The notes below the pieces were generated by a model that was not told the DNA's origin, did not search any database, and worked only from the letters and a program-made list of their open reading frames with translations. 64,000 nt of DNA from Pogona vitticeps (lineage: Eukaryota > Chordata > Lepidosauria > Squamata > Agamidae), in contig NC_135787.1 of NCBI RefSeq assembly GCF_051106095.1, positions 169,717,001 to 169,781,000 of the forward strand. Direction: 5' to 3'. Below, piece by piece: positions 45,601 to 58,700 of this stretch (position 1 is the first letter of the stretch; every line of letters starts with the position of its first letter). The position numbers were made by a program, and so were the translations under genes.

Positions 45601-48600
45601 GGTGCATAAGTATTTTGGAGGCTTTAGTTCAAACAGCTTTTTTTGTCTTTAAAGTGCTCGTACAAGACTCCTTGTCACAATTTGTTTCTAAGACTTGCCA
45701 GCAATATGGGCAAAATTTTTATTGGTGTTAGCTTTATGTTGACATAACCCAGACTATATTCCCGTTGTGAAATCTATATTGGATTAAGAAGTAATTGCTG
45801 GCGTAGAACAAAAAAAAGGAACAGTTTGGCATTCTAGTGCATAATCAAGAATTTTTATTTAATGTTGAGTAGCATTGAAAGTAATTAAAACAGGCCTCCT
45901 TCAGCACTCTTACTGCAGTCCAGACAACCAGAAAACTGTGTTCGACCCAACTACTTATTTATCTGGTAGTTTTGGTGGGCTGCCACCAAAATTAAGACAC
46001 CAATTCCTCTATTTTTCATTTTTGTTGTAAGACCAAGAAAATTGTTCCGAGTACTGCTAAACTTGTTTCAGTGGTGATCACACAAAAAACTGATATTGAG
46101 AGGCAATGAGCAGCTGAAAATCCATTTCTTTTGCAGTAGGAGAGTCTCATCCTTGGTGCAGCACTATGATATTAGTACATGCTAACACTTATTTTACACA
46201 ATTAGTAAAGATAGAAGGGCACTGCACATTAAATATCGATACCTGATTACTTTGCTAGAACAACCAGGAATTCAGATAAAATCAGAATTTGAAATTTTGA
46301 ACCCAGAATGTTTTTATCTACTGAAATCTGACGAACTGAAATTAATTCTACTAATTCAGCTGTAGCTTACAATGGAATGTCTCACAGCTAATAAAACTCT
46401 TATGGAAACAAACATCTTCTCCATGTGAAAACCTAGAGAAGAACAAGAATGTGCCTTCAATTCACTTACATGCATACACGACATACCTTTCTACCAATCA
46501 TTCAAAAGGTTCAAACTCTTGGCATTTCTCTAGACCACTTGGGCGCTCTACTGTTTAAGCAGTCGTATAGACTGCTAAAAGTTAGGCTTTTGGATATTGA
46601 AAGGCAAGACCTTATTGGGGCAGCCCATAAAGTTTGTTCACCTTTAAACTTACAACTCCCTCTACACATCGACAAACTGGCCAGCTATCTGCTTATTAGA
46701 GAGCCCACATGAAAGGCGTGCCTTCAGTCTTGCAAGATGCAACGTACTTCCATCTAATGTTCTATATGGTAGATTTAACTCCCAACCAATGGAAACACGG
46801 CTCTGCCCTTGTAATTCTGGGGCCCTTGAGTCCTTGGCACATATGTTTCTTTACTGTGCAGTATACAGTGATATTCATGCATCTAATTTGGAGTGAATTC
46901 TTGCTAGTTTACCTGGTTGATCAGAGGAAGCAATTCTGTACACTCTCCTGCTAGGGAGAGAACAAAATCTACACCAGGCAGATGGCCAAATATATCTATT
47001 AATACAGCGACACAGGTCACCATTTCCAACAAACTCTTTGTTCTGCTCTCCTGGGATGTAATCAACAACTTCCCAGGTTTGCCAAAGCTTTGCTGCTGAT
47101 GTCTAGCTGTCTCTTTCAAACGAATTATGTTTGTTTTGCTGTGTTTTATCTATACTTATGGCACCCATGTTGTTTGTTTTTTTCTTAACTGGGCACACAC
47201 TCCTCATTCAGGTGAGGACTGTTGCCTCTTGTGTTGTTTCTTTTCAGATGCCAATAAAGGTTCTTTCTTACTTTCTACCATTTTTTGTTTGCACCTGAAA
47301 CAGGAAAGGGACCCCAGTACAGTGGTTTCAAAGGCAACATCTGTATCACTAGTTCTCAAACAGGAGGACATAAGGAAACCAGCGTAATCCTCAGTTACAT
47401 CTACAACTTCACATACTTCAAAAGGAATAGATGCTGTTCTATAGTTTCGGGCACTTATGTCCAGGGCTTCTTAGTCAGGATTCCTGTGTCTTTGATAGTT
47501 ACAAAACTAGTATAAATTCAGCAGATGAAACTGTGTCCATTTTTGCAGCCCAGCATACTTCATCTACTGAATTGCTGTCTGCCCTACAGGTATTATACTG
47601 GAACTCCACAAAGTAGGGAAGTGAGAAGCTGATTACTTAGCTATAAGGCAGACAGCTAAACAAGCTATCCATTAAATGAGTTAGTTATTCCCATGGAAGC
47701 ATGAACATACCTTGTCTGTGTGAAGAGAAAGGGTTGCTGCTGGTGTGCCCTGGGCCATGTCCCAAAGGATTACAGAATGGTCGGCTGATGCACTTGCCAA
47801 CACAGATCTGAAACAAGCAAGGAGGCTGATTTACATAAAGAAAATATAAAGTCAAAGGGCAGGTGCACAAACATCTCACACCCACTTGTCTCGTTCTTCA
47901 ACTTTTAAAGATAAAAAAAATGAACAAGATATTTTGAAGTACATCTCTTTAAATCAAATTATAACTGTGTTCCTTTATAAAGTTTATAAAGCTTAGGGTT
48001 TTTTTTTAAGACACCAGGGGCCTGTGTGTAATAAAAGCAGATCAGCACAGCTGCTGTCTCCTTGTCAGAGGCTTTGTTAAATTACCAGAGTCAATATCCC
48101 AAGCAGTAACTAGAATTATGTCTTTTAGAAGAGAGGAAACATACAGAGTGCTCTGGGAACATCTGAGGAAAGATTTGTCAGCTGTGACTACTCCACAGAC
48201 ATTAGTATTTGTAATTTCAAATAAATAATGCAATGTTTAATTAAAAAGACCACAATGAGAAGTTCTGGACATACTGAAACAAAAAACAAAAGAAGATCAG
48301 CAGTGCTCTAGAAATCAGACATTAAGTCCAGTTCTATCAATGTCAGCACTCATACAGGAGGAGGCAAAAGGCTCATCCCCTCCCCCCATAAATGCATTCA
48401 AATATACATCTTCAATGTTCATATACTTGTACATGTGTTGGCAGTGCTTCATGTGCTCAAAATCACATAGCAGCAATGTGTATGAATTTGAACACAGCAA
48501 AAGATGAAGCCTCCCCTCATTATAATGCATGTTTAGTCTATTTAAGAAAGACTGGTCCTCATAGCTGAAACAGGCTTAAATGGGACATCAAAGAAATATT

Positions 48601-51600
48601 CAAAAAGGTAGCTAATCGTTTACATTAGATGTTCCATTTTTGGATTATTTGAGTTTAATCGGCTTTAGAATCTCTACAACAAAAGCAGGAATCTATTTTC
48701 AATATTGTTTTTCAATATCAATTGGTAGCTTTATATTTCTACCTGAGTTGCTTATTCCATGAAAGGTCAAGAACTGCATCGGTATGGCCTCCTTGTTTGT
48801 CTTCTTTTGGCAAACTCTTCATAGAAAAACATTAAGAAGTTTGTATTGCTTCCACATATAATAAACAACAGCAAACATGTTTACTGAACCTCTGGATGCA
48901 CCTTTACGCAGCCAAACAAAGACAAGGACATATTTCAAGACATATAACGAGAAATGGGATTGTCCAGAATTCTGATTTTCTTTTGATTTTCCAGAATTCC
49001 CTGGCTTTAAACAATCTGCTGTGCCAAAGTCCCACACCTTAATAATCAGAATGGCCAACTTTTCCTATTTTTGCATATAATTCTTATGCAGAATGTTTCT
49101 AGTTTCTGAGGTTAATTCTGTTTAGCTTTGTTCTTACTCCACTGACAAACATAAAACGCCGTCTTGTAACACAGGAGTGCAATATTTGCCTGCCTCACTT
49201 AGACGCAAGAGGGACTGCAGTGGGACCTCTTACTTTCTAACACTGGTGTTCTATTTCTAAGCTGCAGAGCCACACTTTTCCCTTGGACAGGGTCAAGAAC
49301 AGAGGGTCCCAACCTTGGGTAACCCAGGTGTTCTTGGACTGCAATTCCCAGAAGACTTCACCATAAACTGTGCTGGACAGGTTTCAGGTATTTGCAGTCC
49401 AAGAATACTTGGGTTACCCAAGGTTGTGAACCACTGATTATGAGAAGATAAAAGCACACCGTTATTCCCAAGTTCCCTGCCCGCTTTTCTCATTCTGCTC
49501 ACACTTTATTCTGAGGAGTCCCGTCTTAAAATAACATTTCAAAAGCTACTGCCCCTCTTCTTTTTGCAGTCGGGGCCCACCACAATCTCTTCTCTTTAGC
49601 AAATGTAGCAACAAAAATGCTCTCCTGACAAACCTTTAAAAATAAATTCCACTGAAAATAAATCTGTGATACTTATTCCAAAACTATTCAGCCCATTTTG
49701 CTCCAATTTCTAGGACTAACTTATTCTAAAACACACTCTCAACTTCCAACACATTTTGAAATGCAATGTGGAATCAGTGGTTTGGAGGTATGCCATTTAG
49801 ACAAAGGGAGCAGCTCCACTTGGTACTTGAAAATATTATCACTGGATGACTACTTACCTTCTTTCCTTTCTTCTTCATTTTTGCTTTCTTGCTTCCAAGG
49901 GAAAAGACTGGTTCTAAAGAATCCACTATGTCAAGGTCCCATATTTCAATAACAGGATTCATTGTGCCCACGGCCACATAATTTCCTAGAGTGAAAGCAC
50001 ACCCATGTTGCGTTAACTCATCCTTCTATACATCACTTACTATACTCTGACTTCCTTCTAATGATTACATATAAAGCCCTAAATGGTTTAGGACCTCGCT
50101 ATCTGACGGAACGCCTTCTCCCACCAAAATCTACCCATATCACTCGATCTAGTCAGGAGGTGCGACTGAGGAGCCTAACGCCAAGAGAGGTCCAGAAGGA
50201 AAAAACAAGAAACCAGGTCTTCTCAGCAGTCACTCCTCGGTGATGGAATAATCTACCTTCAGAGATCCATATGACCCCTTCGCTGGGTATTTTAAAAAGC
50301 CAATTAAAAACCTGGCTATTCAGGCAGGCCTTCCCTCCGGGCACTATTTGATCTATCTTCTTTGTCTTTTTCCATCTTGAATGACTTTTTATTCTTGGAT
50401 ACTGATGTTATTTTAATTGTTTATTTTGTCTGATGTACGCCGCCCAGAGTAGTCGAATGACTAGATGGGTGGGATATAAATATAAGAAATAAATAAATTA
50501 TGTCAGCATAGTCTACTATACTAGCCTTTAAAAAATAGGCAATGCAATGAATCAACACAGCCCAAGAGTTTAAGTTTTATTTTTCTTTGTATAATATTTA
50601 GCAATAGCTAAAATTATGAAGAGTCCTACTGAAAGTCCACCACAGTACTATTTTTCATTGAATTGACCTTGGCAGGATGAGTTATTTTTTGTATCCTTTT
50701 AGCCTTACAATAGCTCTGTGTTTCATTAGGCTAAGGCATGTAAAAGTATTAGTGGGCTGGGAATATTAATCTGTATTTCTTGGCACTAGGCAAAAGGACT
50801 TCTGTATCTTTTAGATTGCAGTCCCCAGAGATCTGCAGGAATTCCCCCAGCCAGAAATCGGGGGGGTGGGGGGTTTAGCCACAAAATAAAATCCCTCTCA
50901 GGTGTTTTAAATCTCTTACAGCGGAGGAAAAAAAGTTATCTGTTGGACTTTATGAATCCTCATGCAGACAGGGGAAATGAATCGGCAGAGCTAAGCTCTG
51001 TGGGAGCTGCGCATTAGAGAACTAGTAGTCTATCTGGCTATTATGTTCCTCACATGATGCCTCTCAGCACACTAGCTAGACCCCTGGCTAAAACCCCTGG
51101 AATTCTGGCTGATGTAGTCCAAAAAATCCCATGCCTCAGTAGCACTTTAGCTCCAAATATATAAACAGTGTATGCACATGCAACTGCACACATGTAAGAC
51201 CTTGGCCTTCTTGGAACAAATTTAAGCAGGGCATTCTCAATCTGTTCATGATAAAAGGGAGTACTTTAATGGCCTTGCAGATATAGTATTGTGAAAAAAA
51301 AAGATTAAAATTACATTTATGACAGGCAGAAAGCAGTTTATCATTTTCTTAGAGATCAAAAGGAACTACTTACAAGCTAATGTTGGAAATAGGACAGTGT
51401 CCGAATACCCCAACAACCAAACGAGTCATTGCAAAGTTATACAGCCCTTTCTAATTGATAAGAATACAGTACTAGGTGAGAAAAAAATTATCAGCCATAT
51501 ACCTTTCAAAACAAAGCACAAACCATTGGTGGGAAGAAGAGAAAAGAGTGTTGACCAGATATGCCTGGCTATTTAGCAAGTACCAATTTGAGGTTTATTA

Positions 51601-52752
51601 AATCATGAACTTGATAATTCACCTGCAGGGTTTTCAGGACTAGGATCAAAGTTGAGCCATTCCACGCTTAAAGGGTATGCAGATAAGATGAGATCATGAT
51701 GGACGTAAAACGAGTCCTCTTCATGGTTGAAAACTGAAAAAATTAAGTTTCCCACATGTAAATAAGATGAAAATTAGCTAGTTAACAAATCACATTTTTA
51801 TTTCTAAAACACAGGACACAAAATACATATTTTTATTAGGGTGGAGAAAAAAGCCAATGTGTTTAAACAAGACTTGTTAAATTTCTTATTGATTATGGCT
51901 ATCTCAATCTGATGGGGACATGAAACCCTACAAGATTCCTTGACTCCAGCCATGAACAAGCCAGAGAACTCTTTTTCCTCCTATCAAAGTGATTTGGTAA
52001 AATAACTCTAGTCTCCTTTCCCTTTGAGGAGTAAAGCAGACCAGGATGCACTGGATTGGCTGATAATTGAAATATCAACAACCTTTAAATTCTTAAAGCA
52101 GCAACCAGTCTAATTTGGGGCAATTTACACAATTTGTGAAATGCAGAATTTTGCACAGATATAATAGGAATATGGAATGATGTTGGAAGGGGCCTATATG
52201 GCCATCGAGTCCAACCATCAGTGCAGGAACACTGACAGATGGTTTCTAATTTTCTCTTGACTGCCTCTAGCATTGGAGCGCTCAGTCTTCTGCAGATAAC
52301 TGATTCCATTGTTGTACTGCTGCTGTAACAATTAGAAAGTTTTTGAATTATATCTTCCTATTATCTGTCCTGCAGTTAAGGATGGTTGAGAACAGATCGT
52401 GCTCTTTCTCTGTATGAAAATCTTTCAAGTATTTGAAGAGCGGTATCATATTTCCACTCACATCTTCTTTCCTAAATGCTAAACATGGCCCATTCTTTCA
52501 GTCTAGCCTCACAGAGCTATATAATATAGAATAAACAAAAAGGAAGAATTCAAACAAAGTAAATGGATCTCAGTATATAAAAACAGTAGAAAAATCATTT
52601 TAGTACTATGAAAAAACAAAGACCTTGCTAGTTCTGTATTAAAAAGGATACTCACCATGGACCTCTAAACTGCAGTGGTCCTTATCAACTCTGCCACATA
52701 CAACCAGATTGTCACTTGGTTTAATCACATAGTCCTCTTGCTCATATTGTTC

Positions 52753-52786
<34 letters not shown>

Positions 52787-55700
52787 ACTAAGACTGAAGC
52801 ATTTCCAAATCAATCTTCCAAACATTCTCCATGCAAAATGCTCAACAATTTTCTATCACTGCTGTAGACCTGTGGAGGGCAGCAGCATGTAACCTTTATG
52901 TTGCACACAGCCCTCCCTGCCAGGTTTGTGGCCATTGCTGTCCTGACAATGTTGAGAAAGAGCAACAGTGAACATTCATGTGGGGGTCCGATGTCTCGAG
53001 GGTCAGTCACATCAAATAAAGGACGAGAAGGGTTTAACATTTCAACTTGGTTTGTGTTTATTTGAACATCAATATTAACTGGAACTTCAAGGGGAACAGC
53101 TTCTAAAGTCTCTTGCGGCGCCAACCCTGGTCGCAAGGGTGTCCATAAATTTCCAACAAACGCATTACTGTCCTCAAAAGTCCACGGCCCCGATATTCCT
53201 TTCTCGGGCACCGGGTTGTCGCCAGTTTCTTCCTCTGGACCGATCAAGGGGAGTGTCTCTTCGTCACCACTCCAGCCCCATACGGACGACCCCTCTCCTG
53301 CATCTGCCAACCACGGTCCGGGTAGACCCCCATCTTCCGGAGCTCGGTGAGATGCCATGTCTTTTTCCTCTCTAATTCCCTCACCACAGCCTCTCTTTCT
53401 TCCCTTAGCTTATGCCTCCATTCTTTGGCTTCGGTCTCCCCCCAATATGAAGGACAGGGTTTCAAACCTTGGCGTCTCCTTCTTTCTGCCTCCTCGTGAG
53501 GCACTTTCATCTGCTCCCACTCTCCAGTCCAGGGGTCCTGGACCCAAATCAACTCCCACCCCATCTGGTATGTCTTCCCACTTTTCTTTTATATCCCCGG
53601 CAGCCGCCTCTATCTCCTCCCTCTCTTTTCCCGCCAATTCCTTCCCGGGTTTTTCTGTCAGTGTTAACCCCTTCAGTGCTAGCACCAAGTCACTGGTATC
53701 TATTCCCTTGTCCATACACCCCCTTCCCTCGGGCACTGCCTCCAACTCACAGGTATCCACCTGTTTGTCTTCACGTCTAGGCGGGGAAGGAGGAGGGGAA
53801 GTCTGGGTGGTCTGAACTCGCGACGGGAGCGACGGCACTCCTACATAAGCCTCCTGGTTGGGACTCTCACAATTCACTATGGGATTACCACAAAAAGAAA
53901 TGCAAAAGACTTTCCTTTTCTCATATTTGCTAAGAGAAGGTGATGCTGTGCCCTACATACTAGCAAAGTTGTACATTATAGGAAGGAAGGCTACCACCTT
54001 GATATACCAGACAGCCACCAAATTTCAGCTGCTGCTGCTAAATTCTACCCATGACAAAACCAAAAACTGTCATCAAATTTCAGCTGTAATGCAGCTTCCA
54101 AGCCAAATGCTTACTATAATTTCATTCTCTTTCTCTGTTTTATTCTCTAAGCTTTCTCAATTTCTGTAGTGCAATTTCACTTTGGGATGAAAAGCTTTTT
54201 TATTGTCTTCATTGCTAAATCACTGGGAATCTGAATATTTGGTTGATGTACTACGGGTCACCAAATTTATTATCAGCTAGCCTCAGATATAAGCAAACCA
54301 AAAATTTTAAAAAGCCTCAAAAGCTGATTTGGGTTTAAAGAGCGCCAGATAAGGATATAAGTAAAAGTCAAGGAAGAGTGAAGGAACATGGAACAATTTG
54401 TCTACTAAAATAATCCCATCCCTATTGCCTTCAAAATATAAAATGTCCATTATAAAATGTTCAAAAGCAGCTTTTTCTACAACCCAAAGGAACAAAAATT
54501 AGGAAGTGATATAGCATCTAATGCACATCCTAGAGTGAATGCCACAAGTTGTCTAACATTTTTAAAAAAACCATTCACAAATATCTCCTTTCCAAATGTA
54601 AAGCTACTTTCTTTTCCTCCAGTAGGCAACACTGGACAAAAGACTGATAAACATACTGAAAAACAGAACATAAATTAACTCCCTTCTGCCCCAAAATAAC
54701 TAAGGTAAATGCACAAAAAGTGAATACTTTAGCTGTTTTAACAACATCCTACTCATTTCTTGGCTCAAAAGGAAATATAATACTGCTTTAACACTCACAG
54801 TATTTGGAAGCGTGATGTAAGGATCATTTTCATTACTTGCATATACTGTAAGGCCTGCTAGGGTCTCTCCAAGACTCTCAGTACCTGTAAAAGTATATTT
54901 AGCATTTTATAAGACAAATGCAAGGTGCTTGATTAGCCAAATGTTTATAAACAATGAAATTAACATGCAACCGTTTCTTTAGTAAAATAGTTATGGGCCA
55001 AAATGCATCATCAAGCAGTTTTTCAACAGTGATATCCGCGGTACAAGAATTAGAGCGAATAACAACACTTTCATTGTTAATAGCTTAGGCTTCAAGAGGA
55101 GAAGAAAATGTCTAGATGGTAGAACCATGGACCCTGCATTTTTAGTCAATGTTTTCAAATCGAATGTACAGGTCAGCAGCACACATCAAAACTAAATTCC
55201 CCTACAGAGGTGGTTAATTTTTGAGCTTTCCGATATTATTGGCGCTCTCATAAATTGGCTATCTGCACTCTACTGCATGTTGCAAAGGTTTCAGACTGCA
55301 CCTAATACTATTGGGAGGAGAAAACAAACAGCTGTTCTCTCATTAAAAAATAAATCAAACTCCATCTGCTACTTGGATGTGTCACCATGGATAATCCAAA
55401 CATATGTTCTCTGATAGATGACTAATAGAAATAAAAACAAACTGGGCAGTTTCTATGTTAACAAAACCAAAGGTTAATTCCAGGTATTGTAACTAAATCA
55501 GTAGAAATCCAATTGGTTGGTTTTACCGATAAGCTAAAGAGAGTGTACTTTCAGAATCATGCTTCATCTTAAGAGTATGACTAAAAATCCAGACTTCGCT
55601 GTGTTATGTTCATACTGTATTTTTCTTCCTACTCATTTTATTTAGATATTGTCTCAAGAATTCAAAATGTTGAATACCATTTTGTAGCATTTGAGCTAAT

Positions 55701-58700
55701 ACAGTGTATTTAAAAAAGGCACTGCCGTAAAGACATTTTTTGGATTTTTTCCCTCTATTTACTGGCATAGTTCCTTTTGCTTTCTGTATGATATTTATAT
55801 ATACTAGAAGCCCCAACAGACCAGGGAGGGACAGCTCTTGGGGATGTCTTGAGCAGACAAAGGATTTCTCTGAACACCTTTTTTCCTCTTAGAACAGCCA
55901 ATCAGATTACTTCCATGAAGCCCAAACGTGGGGCATATCATCTGAATGATTCCATTGCCACTGGCATATTTTGTATGGTGCTCCTTGCTAGGCACGAGAT
56001 TTTCAGATTTTTGGGGATTTTAAATCCCATAATTCTCTATTCTACCAAATGTGGCTCACCTGGAGAAAAGGCTTGGCTAGAATAGCTTTGTGGCTATTAT
56101 CCAGGTGAATCACAGTTATACGTCTGTGGGCATGGGTCTGTCAGGTGGAACTTCCAGAATGGATAATTATGGGGGCTGTAGTCAAAAAAAACCCATGCCT
56201 ACTCCTCACACAAATTTCAGTCTCCAGATATGATCAATAAGTATGTGAAGGATCTTGTCTTAGGGTAGAATTAATTCCAATTATCCATTGTGTATCAAAA
56301 CAGCTGTGAGCCAAGTAGCATTTGAAGTTAAGACTCACTTACTGGTAAATCTTACATAAAACTCTCCTAGCCATTTTAAACTTATACTCCAGATTGCAGC
56401 ACACACAGATCTATACCCTTACATGGCAACTTATAAACAAAGTGTAGTCAGAGGGGAACAGAAACATGAGATTAATGCTACCTGCAGTCTCATCATCATA
56501 ATTATCCAAATCATATTCTGCCAGCTCATCATCATTCAAGTTTTCAGTCTCTTCTTGGCTCTCATCTTTAGAGGCAGGGCTAGGTGCCTCAGCATCAGCA
56601 ACTTCCATGGCATCTGCTGAGACCTCTTCCTGTTCATCATCGTCACTAATATCTGTCCTTTATAGAAGAAGTTAAACATTAATACTTTCACAAACTATAA
56701 ATTTGCCTGGCATTTGAATGTCATTATTTGGCCTTCAACCTCCTGCACAATTCTACATCCCTACTATGCCAGCAAAAGTAAATATATTCATAGAAACAAA
56801 TTGCACTGAACTCAAGATGTATTCCCAGGTAAAGGATTCAGCTGAAAGTCCTGCACCAACTTCTTAGAAATTCACTCAGAGTACAAGAAGTCCAGATGAG
56901 AGACACTAATGTCTCTTAAGTCAATAGAAAACTACACTTTGCTAAGATGAAAGAACCTTGTTTACGCCTAAACAAAAACACTAATCTCTGTATCACTTAC
57001 TGCCCATCTAAACCAGGGGATGGCAACTTCCAGCTATCCAAATGTTGTTGGGTTCCAGTTCCTGTCATCTCTTACCTTTGGGATGCTAGCTACAGTGGAA
57101 AGAAGATGCAGTTCAATACCACTTGGAGGTATTTGTCACCTCTGACCCTACATTTTTACACACAGTGACAAAGCACTGAAGTCTACTCATAGCCACTGAT
57201 TTCAGAGAGCTTGAGTATACCTAGTTAGTCCATGTAGCTAAATCTTTTTTTGTTCTCCCCAAATCCCAATACTGTTTTGATATTGTCTTTCTTCCTTTGT
57301 GGGTTAAACCTGAATTCATGTTCCTGCTTTTGGCATTTGAGTTTTCTTCCACAAATGCAGAAAGCAAGAGCTTTTGTGAACAATAAATATTAACTTTTTA
57401 AACTCTAGAACTAAGACATATTGTAAAAAAAGTTTCATACAGCAACTAACTCTAAAGTTACATTAGATGTTGTGTGTGTGTATATATACATGTGAGAAAA
57501 CTAAGAAACCCATAGCTTTTCTTTTCATATTGTCACTTGAACAACTGTTTATAATACTACACCATTCAGTGCAACCTGTTCACTTAGTTCATTGTCAACT
57601 GATTCAATAAGACATAAACTAGTTTGAATTGACTAGCTGTTAATTATGATTAAGAACTACAATACAAAGAGCTTATTTACAACCTTGATTCAAGTTAACC
57701 AATAGTACTTACTGCAATCTTTCCTTGGTTTCAGAAATCAAGCGTGTCAATTCTTCCTTGTCAAGCTGGACCTACAATGGACAAATAATAGAAGATCAAT
57801 TTAGTCACAAATAATGTCAGGAGCTTTTGGGGAAAATGAGACATTTAAACAGATTTGGAAAACAGTTTTTACCAGCATCACTTAGCACCCAGCTTTATAA
57901 GTTATAAGAATCATAGGGAAAGCAATTAAAAAACAGTGCTTGAAGCATTAAAATTCCTAACACAAAGGAGTCACAAAAGAACTCCACATCTCTATTACTG
58001 TGTTTCCCCAAAAATAAGACAGGGTTGTATATTAATTTTTGCTCCAAAAATGCATTAGAGCTTATTTTCAGGATATGTTTTACTTTTTTCATATACAACA
58101 ATCTACATTTATTCAAATACAGTCATGTCATCTTCTTCTGGTTACTGCACAATGGTGAAGGGCAGGGTTTCACTTAACTAGGGCTTATTTTGGGGGGTAG
58201 GACTTATATTAGGAGCATCCTGAAAAATCATACTAGGGCTTATTTTCAGATTAGGTCTTATTTTTGGGAAAACAGGGTACCAATAAGAGGAACTGTGGGG
58301 AGACGCTGAACCAAAAATAACAATTGTGGGTTTTTTTAAACAAATATTGACTGCTTTGGGGAGAAAAGCAGGACACAAATTCTGAGGAGTAATAAATGAT
58401 GCATAACATTAAGACCAATGTACTCCCATAACTCCAACGTGCAAACTCAGTGCTGGCGTTTATATTTACAAAGGGGAAAAGAGCACAACTTTTCTGCGCT
58501 TTTGCTACAATCCAACACTCATTCTGACACAAAGCAGCTTTAATTAAGGCATCTCTGGGTACTTTTACAAGTTAGACATAGTCCTACTGAAGTCAATAGG
58601 TCACACTTCTAAACAACGAAGTAGGGAACTGAGTTGAAAAATTCGTGCGGACCTTCCTATTATAAACGGCGCACTAGGATTTTTCCCACCCCGTCCGTTT

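Larger units (their letters stand above)
44301..47710 (-). other. PWP1 intron 9 contents
   Basis: This 3.4-kb intron is the most repeat-loaded of the gene: a hAT element with a MITE nested in it (44689-45521), a repeat-tail scrap at 45585-45690 and a LINE remnant (46450-47110). The rest is unrecognised. Confidence 0.5.

Noticed and set aside
52756-52784. A run read as the poly(A) tail of a retrocopy
   Set aside because: The neighbouring coding fossil is on the minus strand, so its tail would be T on the plus strand here. The run instead fits the PWP1 intron's polypyrimidine tract.
53357-53815. 152-codon plus-strand frame
   Set aside because: It is the antisense of the CpG-rich fossil; low-complexity Ser/Pro content is expected from the opposite strand.
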